64,000 bases of DNA from contig NZ_ML675579.1 in the NCBI RefSeq assembly GCF_007826885.1, positions 124,955 through 188,954 on the forward strand, in the 5' to 3' direction. The translations under genes were made by a program, and so were the position numbers. Below, piece after piece: positions 33,690-42,363 of this stretch (position 1 is the first letter of the stretch; the number at the start of each line of letters is the position of its first letter). The notes under the pieces are model-generated. The model had not been told where the DNA came from, searched no databases, and worked only from the letters and a program-made list of their open reading frames with translations. Origin of the DNA: Candidatus Nitrosocosmicus arcticus. Its GTDB lineage: Archaea; Thermoproteota; Nitrososphaeria; Nitrososphaerales; Nitrososphaeraceae.

Positions 33690-34361
33690 TTAATCAGGAT
33701 TAACGATACTATTGGATCCGACCATTAATTTACCCAACATGGTAATATTAATTACTGTTTTACCTCGGTTGCCTTTATCTACTTCTACCAGCCCCAAGTC
33801 TGCTAATCCTTTATTATCCTTACCGCCTTGAACATGATAACTTAAGAGAGGTTTTCCATATCCTGAAATTTGTTCTAATTCTTCCAAACTACTTACCATT
33901 CCGCCAATGCTATCAATACTTTTTAGTATATTTATTTTGGTACCTGATACGATTTCGCTGTAACTGAAATTTAGAACCGGCCACAGTAAAAGCATTCTGT
34001 GATCATGATCCATTGTAAATGCTTTCGTTCCATTAATAAATGCTGATGAGAGTGCGGCACAATTAATTAATTTATCGCCGGAACTTACATTCATTAGTAT
34101 ATGCTGATATTCCATACTTTTCCTTAACACTACTTCACTAACTCTTTCAACTGTATCCTTTACGACGTTTTCCTTTTCAACAAGAATTATTTCTGAACCA
34201 ATACCGATTATTGTTTCAATCTTCTTGGAATATTCGATGGCTTTGGCTTCATCGCTTGAATAGCAAAGGAGTATGAGTTGATGAATTGGAAAATTTTGAA
34301 TCCCCAATGCTATCCCATCCTGATCATCGTCGCTAAACGTAGCAATTTGGAGAGTTTTCAT
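33690..34361 (-). CDS. CARF-domain winged-helix regulator (Csa3/HFX_2341-like)
   Basis: 223 aa from ATG 34361 (MKTLQIATFSDDDQDGIALGIQNFPIHQLILLCYSSDEAKAIEYSKKI). Rossmann-like sensor with the CARF-type loop ILMNVSSGDKLINCAALSSAF, then a linker and a wHTH (GKPLLSYHVQGGKDNKGLADLGLVEVDKGNRGKTVINITMLGKLMV). CARF domains bind cyclic or linear oligonucleotides. There is no CRISPR array or cas gene in the window, so this is probably a stand-alone defence or stress regulator carried by the first element. A TATA box (tttttaataaag) supports ATG 34361. Confidence 0.75.
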   Translation of the reverse strand: MKTLQIATFSDDDQDGIALGIQNFPIHQLILLCYSSDEAKAIEYSKKIETIIGIGSEIILVEKENVVKDTVERVSEVVLRKSMEYQHILMNVSSGDKLINCAALSSAFINGTKAFTMDHDHRMLLLWPVLNFSYSEIVSGTKINILKSIDSIGGMVSSLEELEQISGYGKPLLSYHVQGGKDNKGLADLGLVEVDKGNRGKTVINITMLGKLMVGSNSIVNPD

Positions 34362-35225
34362 TCTACGAATTCTAATAAGACTCACTTTATTAAAAAATGT
34401 TAGTATTCTTTCTAATTAAATTTGAATTCTCTAAATCTCTTTTAACCTAAAAATTTGTTAATTTTATCAATTTTCGTTGGTTACAACCACTGTCCTTTTA
34501 AGATCATCAGTGATATCACCTACATTTCCCAAATTGGGCATACAGTGTGTATAATTATTATTTATCACTTTAGCTTCAAGAAAATGCCAATAGTATCCTC
34601 ATTTGTGTTTGCCTATCTAAATAGAACCGAATCGATAGAGGTAGAATACAATACAAGATTATAATCATCAAGCCCAAGAGAATCTAAAAGTCTACTAAAT
34701 TTCAGATCAATAGTAATCCAGTATCTTTTAGTAGTGATTTTAAGTGATTAGATAAATTTATTAACAAAATGGCAAAATTAAATTTATACATTAGTTCCCC
34801 CTATACCTAATGGATTCCAAGCCCACCAAACCCGTACTTATCCATCTCATCATGGCATTTTATACATACAATCTAATAATCAACCTTGATTATCTTATCA
34901 TGTTCTAATTATATGAATTCCCAGACTACTAGATATCAAATCCAGATGAATCTCTGCTTTATTATCGAAAGGATTGATTCGGACAGTATATCCCATACTA
35001 TCGAAAAAACTAATCAAAATAGAATTATAATTATATTATACTTGATGTAAATTATGTGAGCCTACACATGAACCATGAAGTAACATACTTCTATATCATT
35101 CATTTTTGTTACACAGCGAGAGTGCAATTAATAGTTGATGATAACTTTATTGTTAAAGTTTTATATTTCAATATTTGGGTTTAGTGTTATTCTGTGGTTT
35201 TAAAGTTTGTAGCTAACCTTATTGT
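34362..35225. other. Gene-poor stretch containing an element boundary
   Basis: About 860 bp without a convincing gene; contains the right-end repeat 34822-34943. Confidence 0.4.
34822..34943. repeat. Right-end repeat, copy 1, with tRNA-Gly remnant
   Basis: Begins cccaccaaacccgtactt and shares cattttatacat, ctaata, tatcatg and gaattcccanactactaga with 47553-47670, in the same order and spacing. It ends in tcaaatcc (34936-34943), the T-loop end of tRNA-Gly; the rest of the tRNA remnant is lost. Interpreted as the right end of a small decayed element. Confidence 0.65.
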
Positions 35226-35530
35226 GACCAAATAAATCGTGGCTCTGGTAACAAGAGATCAAAAGTAAAAGGGTACAAAACTCATTATGATTCCTTGTAC
35301 GATGCTCTACTATATCTGTGAGTCATTATCCGATTCCATTAACTAAATATCGGATTACAACAAACAAGCACGTATTATTGTCGTTATTATCAAATCAATT
35401 TATCCAGCTGGTTAATGATAAAAACCTTTTATTAAATAGTGAATATGATGATGTTCCTCATTATATTATATCTCCAAAAGGAATAGAATATATCAAACGA
35501 TACGAATCGCTTAATCAGTTGTTTTTATAA
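35226..35530 (+). pseudogene. Broken winged-helix regulator (HTH_45 type)
   Basis: RSKVKGYKTHYDSLYDALLYL reads to a TGA (35319-35321), then in another frame HYPIPLTKYRITTNKHVLLSLLSNQFIQLVNDKNLLL...VPHYIISPKGIEYIKRYESLNQLFL to 35530. Together these give the usual archaeal compact wHTH, interrupted by one frameshift; no start codon is found for the first part. The 70-codon downstream frame alone lacks the first helix. Confidence 0.6.
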
Positions 35531-35655
35531 TTTAATTCATTAGCGATAATGGTGAGTTGACTTTATCTGTTTCATGAATTAACCCTATATAGCTGGATCT
35601 TTATAAGCAAAATCAATTATACTATAAGTGCTATCAATCCCTTAGATTATTATTA

Positions 35656-35961
35656 TGACTAACTATTCGACAGAAATAATAGAATGTCTGGCATTATGGA
35701 CCCAACAATTACAAAACTGTAAATGCGATCCCAATGTATAGAACAATGTAGCAAGGAGTTGAGAAAAAGGTTGGATACTATTTTTCCCCCCATCTACCAA
35801 ATTAGAATTTGATAATGATAAATCGTTATATTTTTTCTACGATATTTTTTTATCTAATAGGCTAAATAAAGCATTAATTGGATTGGTTGATACTTCATAA
35901 TCCAGTTGAATTAGATAAGGTCATAAAGGAATTTTTGAGTGAGATGAATGAAGTTAAGTAA
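35656..35961 (+). pseudogene. Decayed reading frame of unknown family
   Basis: From ATG 35656 (MTNYSTEIIECLALWTQQLQ) to TAG, then in other frames EQCSKELRKRLDTIF, KLEFDNDKSLYFFYDIFLSNRLNKALIGLV and HNPVELDKVIKEFLSEMNEVK to a TAA at ~35961. The segments join into one plausible ~100-aa helical protein with two to three frameshifts. Family not recognised. Confidence 0.4.
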
Positions 35962-36135
35962 CTGTTTCTAAAAAAATATAGATATTGACACTCTCCTTAA
36001 TGGTTAAATATTGTTATTGTTCTAGTTAAGACGAAAGACGGTGAGTTCCACTAAACAATAACTAGAATAAGTGTTTAAAAAACATTTTATTTATTAATTG
36101 ATTTTTTATTTTCTATTGTGGACCAATTCGAATTA

Positions 36136-36465
36136 TTAATAAACTAATCCTGCAGCCATCGTAATCTCGGAGACATTATTATAAGATTTTTCTTCTAAAC
36201 TACTTAATGAGGACAAAATCTTATCCTTGTTTTGAATAGACTGGTGTTGCCTTATAAATTCTAGAACCTTACTTTTTTCTACCGGAAAATCTAAATCTTT
36301 CAAAACCTGTCCTAATTCCGCTACTGTAGAATAGCTTTCCACACTGACTTCCTTTCTTTGTCCTTCGATAGCATTTTGCTGACTTACAAATTTTCCTGTT
36401 TGTCCCTCAGGTCCATCTTCCTTTGGAATTTGTTCTTTCTTTTCATTATTATATGAAGTGTTCAT
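36136..36465 (-). CDS. DUF2795-domain protein
   Basis: 109 aa, ATG start. C-terminal ~60 residues (YSTVAELGQVLKDLDFPVEKSKVLEFIRQHQSIQNKDKILSSLSSLEEKSYNNVSEITMAAGLV) match DUF2795 (V..L...L.G..FPA.K..L...A...GA......L..LP...Y....EV..A.G). N-terminal 45 residues are Gln/Glu/Lys-rich and disordered. Function unknown. Confidence 0.75.
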   Translation of the reverse strand: MNTSYNNEKKEQIPKEDGPEGQTGKFVSQQNAIEGQRKEVSVESYSTVAELGQVLKDLDFPVEKSKVLEFIRQHQSIQNKDKILSSLSSLEEKSYNNVSEITMAAGLVY

Positions 36466-36975
36466 ATGTTAAAATGGATACTATACTATATAACGACAAT
36501 ATTTTTCAAACAATCGTTCTTTAGATATTGGACCCAATTGATGCATGCGACCATGAAGCTAGTTGATAAATCAAATGTTAACTAAAATGTTAATGTGCAT
36601 CGTGCGATAGTCCTCATATACTATCTTCTATCCAAATTTGAGACTGAAAGCCTCAAAGCCATTTACAAAAATTAATGCTTACTTTTCTTCTAATTTCTTT
36701 AGAATATTTTTTAGCCTACCAACAACTATTTTTGTTTTTTCTCTCACGTTAGATTCAGTAGACAAATGTACAAATATTTCATCTATAGGCCAGTATTTTT
36801 TCTGGAAGTACTACAGACCAGATTATATAATTTATAAACAATCTCATCATCTTCTTCACGGCTGCCTGCTCATCATTATGTTAATTGTATTTGATAATAT
36901 ACTTAATATCCAATTTAACTGCTGTAACTAAATCATTACTAAAAAAGCCGTATTATTATAGCTATAATTGATTGG

Positions 36976-36985
36976 TTATAAAGCA
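36976..36985 (+). promoter_or_regulatory. TATA box of the small Ala/Lys-rich gene
   Basis: gttataaagc ~25 bp before ATG 37005; it supports that ATG rather than the in-frame start at 36972. Confidence 0.45.
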
Positions 36986-37004
36986 TGTTAATTATAACCA
37001 ATCA

Positions 37005-37163
37005 ATGACGGATAATTTTGTTGATGATGCAGCAAAGAAATTGAAAAATTCACAACAAGACGCTAAAGCAGAGGCTGAGACTGCAAAAGATCATGCAGAG
37101 GGAAAACCTAGCTCAGAAACACTAAACAAAGCAAAAGAAAAGGTAAAGGACGCTCTCAGTTAA
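37005..37163 (+). CDS. Small Ala/Lys/Asp-rich stress-type protein
   Basis: 52 aa: MTDNFVDDAAKKLKNSQQDAKAEAETAKDHAEGKPSSETLNKAKEKVKDALS, one long amphipathic, highly charged helix of CsbD/LEA style, like the protein at 2144-2350. Leaderless start from the TATA box above. Island cargo; function inferred only from composition. Confidence 0.6.
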   Translation: MTDNFVDDAAKKLKNSQQDAKAEAETAKDHAEGKPSSETLNKAKEKVKDALS

Positions 37164-37171
37164 TTTTTTTT
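37164..37171 (+). terminator. Oligo-T terminator
   Basis: Run of eight T immediately after the stop of the small stress-type gene. Confidence 0.45.
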
Positions 37172-37220
37172 ATTTTTCTTCTGTAAGTTTATTCAAGTTT
37201 AAAACCATATCTTCATTATC

Positions 37221-37270
37221 TGTATGAGAACCTCATTACCACAGGGAACTTAATCCCAACGGATGAGGAC
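37221..37270. repeat. Dispersed structured repeat, copy A
   Basis: agaaCCTCATtaccacaGGGaacttaatCCCaacggATGAGGac: outer stem CCTCAT/ATGAGG and inner GGGA/TCCC around AACTTAA. Related copies at 41061 and 42650. Confidence 0.55.
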
Positions 37271-37332
37271 TTATAGTTGATATCTTTTAAGATGTTTCAA
37301 AAAAATTGGGGATACTATCCTGGTATCGTTGC

Positions 37333-38823
37333 TTAAACCGCAGCATCTATTGTTTTTCTCCTTAGTATAAATGCGAATCCAAGGGATACTGCCGAAAGTA
37401 ATAGAGCAGTAAAATACACCAGATCATATGACTGAGCTGATGGATATGATCCCTGGGTTCCAATATTCTCATGATCGGCCATATAAACTCCCGCCAGTGC
37501 GGGACCTATTGCCATACCTATAAACAATAATAGTGCACCAATTCCTACGGATATTCCAGTAAATTCTTTTGGGGAGGAGGATACTATTAAATTCCAAGTT
37601 GTAGTCATTGTGAGCGATAGGCCTGTGGCAATTATGGCTAAATCTACAGAAACTATGAACTCCGTTGCATGGAACATTAGTAATCCAAATGTACCAAATA
37701 GGCTAATGATTCCACCAATTATGGCCGGTTTTGTACTGCCTATTCTATTTATTATAAATGGAGTGACGCTTGCAAACACCAGAAAACTGATCATAAAAGG
37801 TAACTGAACATTTGCAGCATCTATTGAATCACCTCCAAAACCTAACGGAATTGGACTCCTCACCAACTGGACTATCGTGGGATAAATCATGAACATAGCG
37901 ATTCCAGTAGATATTAGTAGGATAAATGAAGGTAGAAGGGTTTTGTCTCGTAACAATCTCAAGTTAACGAACGGAGGTATAGCCCTTCTTTCTATTATAA
38001 CAAAGATAAGTAATGAAATTGCAGATATAATGAATGCTACAGCAATTTGGAATATATTTTCATTACTTATGCCGATTTGTATGACTGTAAGTGCAATGAG
38101 AAATGAAGTTATTGTAACTGAAAGAGCCACTATACCTTTAATATCTATCGAAAACGGTTTTCCTTTCTTCTCTGATACATCTCCTTGTATGTTTGAATTC
38201 TTTGATCGATTTGGTAATTCGTATTCCTTTACAAATCTTGCAATCAATAATGTGACCAAAATAGAGAAAGGTATTATAGCCAAGAAAGTAGCATGCCAAC
38301 CAAAGGTTTGAATTATGCTAGCTCCAACTAATAGTCCAACTACTGAACCAGCTGAATACGCAGAACCAAATACCCCTACAGCTATAGATAATTTGGCCGG
38401 TGGAAATGTATCTCGAAGAAGACTAAATGCAGCTGGAACTGCTGCTAATCCAACACCCTGAATAATTCTTGTAATGAGTAGAAAAGTTATGTTATCTGCA
38501 AATCCGCCAGCGATGAGTCCTGCTATATATATTACAAGTAATGATAGTAATACTTTCTTTTTCCCAAATAGATCCGAAAGTCTACCAGCAATTGGGGTCA
38601 TCACTGCAGCTACAATTAAGTAAGCACTGAATATCCATGCAGCCGTTCCATAAGATATATCAAAATCATCGATTATCTCTGGTATTGCAGGCAAAAGCAT
38701 GGTTTCTGAGAAAAAAACTGTCAATAGGGTACTACTAAGAATTGCTAAAGTTAACCACGCATGGCGACTAACAACCGTCTTTGCGTTAATCATATTATCT
38801 TTTTCACTTCTATCTTTGATCAT
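37333..38823 (-). CDS. MFS drug-efflux transporter (DHA2/EmrB-QacA type)
   Basis: 496 aa, about 14 hydrophobic helices. N-terminal half has FFSETMLLPAIPEIIDDFDISYGTAAWIFSAYLIVAAVMTPIAGRLSDLFGKKKVLL, the MFS loop 2-3 motif (GRLSDxxGKKK), and RIIQGVGLAAVPAAFSLLRDTFPP. Expected to export lipophilic compounds by proton antiport. Preceded by a perfect inverted-repeat operator identical to that in front of the Cys-rich gene at 39866, so it probably belongs to the HxlR regulon. Confidence 0.9.
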   Translation of the reverse strand: MIKDRSEKDNMINAKTVVSRHAWLTLAILSSTLLTVFFSETMLLPAIPEIIDDFDISYGTAAWIFSAYLIVAAVMTPIAGRLSDLFGKKKVLLSLLVIYIAGLIAGGFADNITFLLITRIIQGVGLAAVPAAFSLLRDTFPPAKLSIAVGVFGSAYSAGSVVGLLVGASIIQTFGWHATFLAIIPFSILVTLLIARFVKEYELPNRSKNSNIQGDVSEKKGKPFSIDIKGIVALSVTITSFLIALTVIQIGISNENIFQIAVAFIISAISLLIFVIIERRAIPPFVNLRLLRDKTLLPSFILLISTGIAMFMIYPTIVQLVRSPIPLGFGGDSIDAANVQLPFMISFLVFASVTPFIINRIGSTKPAIIGGIISLFGTFGLLMFHATEFIVSVDLAIIATGLSLTMTTTWNLIVSSSPKEFTGISVGIGALLLFIGMAIGPALAGVYMADHENIGTQGSYPSAQSYDLVYFTALLLSAVSLGFAFILRRKTIDAAV

Positions 38824-39319
38824 ATCGACTTACCTTATCTCATTAACTATAATAAGGTAAGTATTTAAAATAGTAGGTGACGATTTGGTGAGTAGATGGA
38901 AATTGGAAGACTAAATAATTATTAAAGAGAGTTATAAAAAGGTACCCTATAGATTCTACACGAAGTAATGATTAAAAGGATGTGAATATTATTTCACTCA
39001 TCATATATCAAATGAATACACTTTAACCTACAAAAATTTATCATTTTGACGTTCAAATAATTTGTTCCAATTTAAACTAAATAGAGATATTGAAACGAAA
39101 TATATGAGAAGTCATGTTAATTGCTGCCTTTTACTTTTATACGATAAGAAAATTCAGAAAGAAAATTAAAGCAAGTAATATGTAATATCTCGTAAGATGG
39201 TCACCAGTGTTTCAAATAGCAAATCCACCAATCAATTCTGTTTTTCTCTTCCTGTAAACTTAATTAAAGTCAGAATCTGGGAACAACGGTTTCAAATTAA
39301 ATGCAAAAGGTCTGTTTAT
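38824..39319. other. Intergenic stretch with operator
   Basis: About 500 bp between the MFS gene and hxlR-type gene; apart from the operator next to the MFS start nothing is seen. Confidence 0.4.
38828..38862 (-). promoter_or_regulatory. Promoter-operator of the MFS gene
   Basis: ACTTACCTTAT (38828-38838) and ATAAGGTAAGT (38852-38862) form a perfect 11-bp inverted repeat with a 13-bp spacer, ending 5 bp before the MFS start. Read on the minus strand its first ~21 bp are the same as 39825-39845. Likely bound by the neighbouring HxlR repressor. Confidence 0.7.
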
Positions 39320-39775
39320 TTACATATACTGTCTAATAGATTTGGCAGTTATCTTTCCAATTTTAATAGGATCGGGATTCTCAAATATTTGATCGCAACA
39401 ATATTTGACCGAAAATAGCGCCATTTGTTCCATTATCGGTTGTAGTTCTTTACCCTTTTGAGTAAGATAGTATTCTATCCTAATGGGAGTTTCATTATAT
39501 ACATGACGTTTAATAAGACCATCTTTTTCCATTTCTTTTAGCCGTATTGACAAGGTTTTTGGGTTAATCTCTTCTATAGAATTCAGAAATTCATTAAATC
39601 GTTTTTGTTTATCATAAAGCATATTACGTAATATTAAAAGAGAAAATTTTTTACCAATTATATTAAAGGTGTTAAAAACAGGACAACATTTGCATTCCAT
39701 ATCCTCTATTAGCCTTTGGTGATTTAGATTTCCCTTCTTTTCTTGACATTGTTCTGAGGTTTTGAGGTCTACCAA
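39320..39775 (-). CDS. HxlR-family transcriptional regulator
   Basis: 151 aa, TTG start. wHTH with CKCCPVFNTFNIIGKKFSLLILRNMLYDKQKRFNEFLNSIEEINPKTLSIRLKEMEKDGLIKRHVYNETPIRIEYYLTQKGKELQPIMEQM, the HxlR signature (C.....L.IIGGKW...IL..L..G..RF.EL......I....L..RLKELE..GLI.R). Cys cluster CKCCP at the N-terminal end is a candidate redox or electrophile sensor. Sits between the MFS gene and the Cys-rich gene, with ACTTAC repeats in its own promoter. Confidence 0.9.
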   Translation of the reverse strand: MVDLKTSEQCQEKKGNLNHQRLIEDMECKCCPVFNTFNIIGKKFSLLILRNMLYDKQKRFNEFLNSIEEINPKTLSIRLKEMEKDGLIKRHVYNETPIRIEYYLTQKGKELQPIMEQMALFSVKYCCDQIFENPDPIKIGKITAKSIRQYM

Positions 39776-39793
39776 CTTAACAACCCTATATCT

Positions 39794-39846
39794 ACTTACA
39801 GATCAATCACTTACCGGTTTATATACTTACCTTATTATAGTTAATA
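39794..39846. promoter_or_regulatory. Operator region between hxlR-type and Cys-rich genes
   Basis: ACTTAC occurs three times in the same orientation at 39794, 39809 and 39825, spaced 15-16 bp; the last extends into ACTTACCTTATTATAGTTAA, the same as the MFS promoter. The TATA for the leftward gene (tatataaa) lies between repeats two and three. Confidence 0.65.
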
Positions 39847-39865
39847 ACACAAAGTGATTTATGAA

Positions 39866-40246
39866 ATGGTAGAAACTCAATGTGATTCAAATTGTGCGGC
39901 TTCCACTAGAACCGGAGAAGCGACAAGACATAGGCAGAATAGTTCTACATGTGGATGTCAAACGATATCTAATGATTGCAACAGCTGTTCTTGCTGTGAC
40001 ACCGATCCTATTGAAACAACAAAGAACCTATTAGAAAGCTCATTTTTTACAGCACTAAAAGAAATTCATGTGGACAAAATTAAGAAAATTATTGAAAGAG
40101 AATGGGGAAGTACCATTGATAGAACCGCCGAATTAGCTGTCAAAACTATTGAAAAACAATGGCAAACCTCCGTATCATCATCAGTTACGAACAAAGAATT
40201 CTATGAAGAACTAGGAAAGATAATGACATCTAATAGCAAACAATAA
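39866..40246 (+). CDS. Cys-rich small protein of the HxlR module
   Basis: 126 aa from ATG 39866 (GTG 39854 is in frame upstream). The first ~45 residues hold eight or more Cys (CDSNC, CGC, CNSCSCC), likely a metal or redox site; the rest is helical (ETTKNLLESSFFTALKEIHVDKIKKIIEREWGSTIDRTAELAVKTIEKQW). No family recognised. Its promoter matches that of the MFS gene, so both are probably controlled by the HxlR regulator. Confidence 0.65.
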   Translation: MVETQCDSNCAASTRTGEATRHRQNSSTCGCQTISNDCNSCSCCDTDPIETTKNLLESSFFTALKEIHVDKIKKIIEREWGSTIDRTAELAVKTIEKQWQTSVSSSVTNKEFYEELGKIMTSNSKQ

Positions 40247-40361
40247 CCGTAAGAGAATGTTATTTTAATTCCATCATTTTTTATATCGTTGTACTCTAAG
40301 GAACAATAGTTAACCGTGTTTAATTAAGTATTAGTCTATCTTGATGCCTTCCGTAATATAT

Positions 40362-40580
40362 TCAACTAGTCCCTAAATCTAGAAGAGAAGAATGCTCATT
40401 ACAATAAAATGCAAGCCTTTCTATAAAATAAGACCATCCTCCTTCATATTGTGTAGTGTCTCCATGTAGACCAGAATGTATTAAAATTACTCGAGTTTTG
40501 GTATTATCTATTGGTCCAAGAATCCAAGTAACTATAGATTCAGGATAGACTACCCAAATTATCGTCCCAGAATTGGTCAA
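40362..40580 (-). pseudogene. C-terminal remnant of an AHSA1 (SRPBCC) domain protein
   Basis: 72-codon frame. IIWVVYPESIVTWILGPIDNTKTRVILIHSGLHGDTTQYEGGWSYFIERLAFYC matches only the last third of AHSA1 proteins (..TRVTLTHSGF......Y..GW..FL..LA.Y.). The N-terminal two thirds are missing; it overlaps the end of the ArsR gene by 41 bp in another frame, suggesting a deletion joined them. Confidence 0.65.
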
Positions 40581-40833
40581 AGAATTGACTCATTGGTGCC
40601 ATACCTTCTCTATTAACCGAATATGCTTTGTTTTGTCCTATTTTCCTTTCTTTAACAAGATGTGATTCCCTTAATATTTTTAGATGAACTGAAACAGCCA
40701 GTAAAGAAAAACTAAACTGTTTTGATATTTCGCTTGGTGTCTTGTCACTATCCTTGAGTATAAGTATTTGTCTTCTACTATCATCATTGATAGCCTTTCC
40801 ATGCCGAATCCACAGTATTAAATAATTAAGCAA
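40540..40833 (-). CDS. ArsR-family winged-helix regulator
   Basis: 97 aa, ATG start. GKAINDDSRRQILILKDSDKTPSEISKQFSFSLLAVSVHLKILRESHLVKERKIGQNKAYSVNREGMAPMSQFFDQFWDD is the ArsR pattern (..DP.RR.IL..L......V.ELA......S..HLK.L...GLV...R.G....Y.L). No metal-binding Cys. Such ArsR genes are commonly paired with an AHSA1 gene, of which only a fragment remains here. Confidence 0.8.
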   Translation of the reverse strand: MLNYLILWIRHGKAINDDSRRQILILKDSDKTPSEISKQFSFSLLAVSVHLKILRESHLVKERKIGQNKAYSVNREGMAPMSQFFDQFWDDNLGSLS

Positions 40834-41060
40834 TTACTTATATTTAATAAACGAGGGAGAATAATTGGAATGAACTTTGGTTCAGAGGTTGCTACAGTAA
40901 GTAAAGGTTCAATCATTGGTAACCTCAGATAATATTGATTCAATAAGCCCGCATTGCCAGCATTGAACTTTTAGAATTGATACCAATATAAAAATGAGAT
41001 TTGTCCATAAATCGCTAAAATCTGAATCGTATGATTTTAGATACAATGTATAGACAAAAT

Positions 41061-41105
41061 ATAGAACTCGCTACCTCCGGGAACTTAATCCCCAGGCACG
41101 AGAAC
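41061..41105. repeat. Dispersed structured repeat, copy B
   Basis: atagaaCTCGctacctccGGGaacttaatCCCcaggcaCGAGaac: same loop as copy A but outer stem CTCG/CGAG, a compensatory change. Confidence 0.55.
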
Positions 41106-41229
41106 AATAACATTCTTGCAGTCTCATATTTTCCCAACCTTTATAATTTCCTATTCTAAAACTGCTAGAATATTAGAGTATTGCAGTCAGTTAGCAATCC
41201 CAATATATTTTTTCTTACATCCTAAAGGT

Positions 41230-41484
41230 ATGAGCAAAATAAAAACAACTCGTACAAGGAGCAAAGAACCATGGGTCATGTTTGGCCTGTTAACAGTAGC
41301 AATGTTGTCGATGTCGTTGGTCGTTGTGATGGGAGTATCACATCCATTACTGCAAGAGGTCGAAGCGAAGACATGGCATCTTGATCTTCCGCTAAAGACT
41401 AAAGAATGCAAACTAGATACAAACCCCTCTGGACCATCGTGCAAACCTGATATACAATCAAGTGTAATTGTTGAGTTCAGATAG
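41230..41484 (+). CDS. Small exported or membrane-anchored protein
   Basis: 84 aa from ATG 41230, ~25 bp after a TATA-like box (atatattttt). N-terminal Lys/Arg (SKIKTTRTRSKEPW), hydrophobic span (VMFGLLTVAMLSMSLVVVMGV), then a polar tail with two Cys (KECKLDTNPSGPSCKP). Upstream in-frame residues are not needed. Function unknown. Confidence 0.6.
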   Translation: MSKIKTTRTRSKEPWVMFGLLTVAMLSMSLVVVMGVSHPLLQEVEAKTWHLDLPLKTKECKLDTNPSGPSCKPDIQSSVIVEFR

Positions 41485-41892
41485 CCATAGCTTTGAATAG
41501 AAATGAGGTAACATTCTAACCTTAGCAAATACTCTATTTTTTATTTATTAAAACTCACTAGATGTTGATAACCACTATAAATAATTGATACAATATCAAC
41601 AGTCTATACTATAACCCGTAAAAATCCTTAATTGGAAACATGATTTAAATTAATCAACGCCGCAATATTTAAATGAAACAAATCTCCAAACAAAATTAGA
41701 ATCGCTTTTATAGAACCGATATCAGCATGAATTTCCACGGATTCGAACTGTTACTAACCGCTATTTGATATCTAGGTTTTTGATAGAGTATAAGATAGAA
41801 ATAGAATGTCTTGACGCTACAGGATTTCCTTGAATGAAGCGTCTCCAAGAAGGAAGGAACTCTTATCTATATATGCATGTAATTGATCTCTT

Positions 41893-42363
41893 ATGAAAAT
41901 TATTAGTGCCACCTCCGAAATTCCCAGTATGACCAAGGAAGAAGCAGAGAAATTTCTTGAAAGTAAATTGAATTTGCAGTTGGCTACTATCGATGAGCAA
42001 GGTAATCCAAATATCCAGCCCGTCTGGTTTTACTATAACAAAGATGAGGAAAAACTCTGGATAAACACATCTAAATCAGCTAAGAAAACTCGAAATATCC
42101 GAATGAGGCCAACTATTTATTTTTCCATAGATGATGAAAATCCTCCAGTTAGGGGAGTTAAAGGTAGAGGTATTGCAACCATAATAGAAGATCCAAAAAT
42201 AGTTGTTCCACTAGGAGATAGAATTAGTTTGAAATATCTTGGCACACTAGATCATCCTATAGCAAAAATGATATCAGAAGATTCGAAGAAGGGGGAAGTT
42301 GTACTTATTGAAATTGGTCCAAAGTTCTTTTCTACTTGGGATTACGGTAAAATGCAGTTCTGA
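41893..42363 (+). CDS. Pyridoxamine 5'-phosphate oxidase-like flavin/F420 protein
   Basis: 156 aa split-barrel protein: MTKEEAEKFLESKLNLQLATIDEQGNPNIQPVWFYYNKDEEKLWINTSKSAKKTRNIRMRPTIYFSIDDENPPVRGVKGRGIATI. This is the PNPOx-like/FDOR pattern (LATI...G.P...PVWF...). Binds FMN or F420 and reduces small substrates, or degrades heme in some members; role here unknown. Confidence 0.85.
   Translation: MKIISATSEIPSMTKEEAEKFLESKLNLQLATIDEQGNPNIQPVWFYYNKDEEKLWINTSKSAKKTRNIRMRPTIYFSIDDENPPVRGVKGRGIATIIEDPKIVVPLGDRISLKYLGTLDHPIAKMISEDSKKGEVVLIEIGPKFFSTWDYGKMQF

Noticed and set aside
34455-34664. 69-codon frame
   Set aside because: Random-looking composition in a gene-poor stretch, no start signals.
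36638-36931. 97-codon frame with hydrophobic segments
   Set aside because: No family match, no promoter spacing, composition follows the AT-rich background.
41748-41765. ggattcgaactg resembling a tRNA T-arm
   Set aside because: No acceptor or anticodon arm around it.
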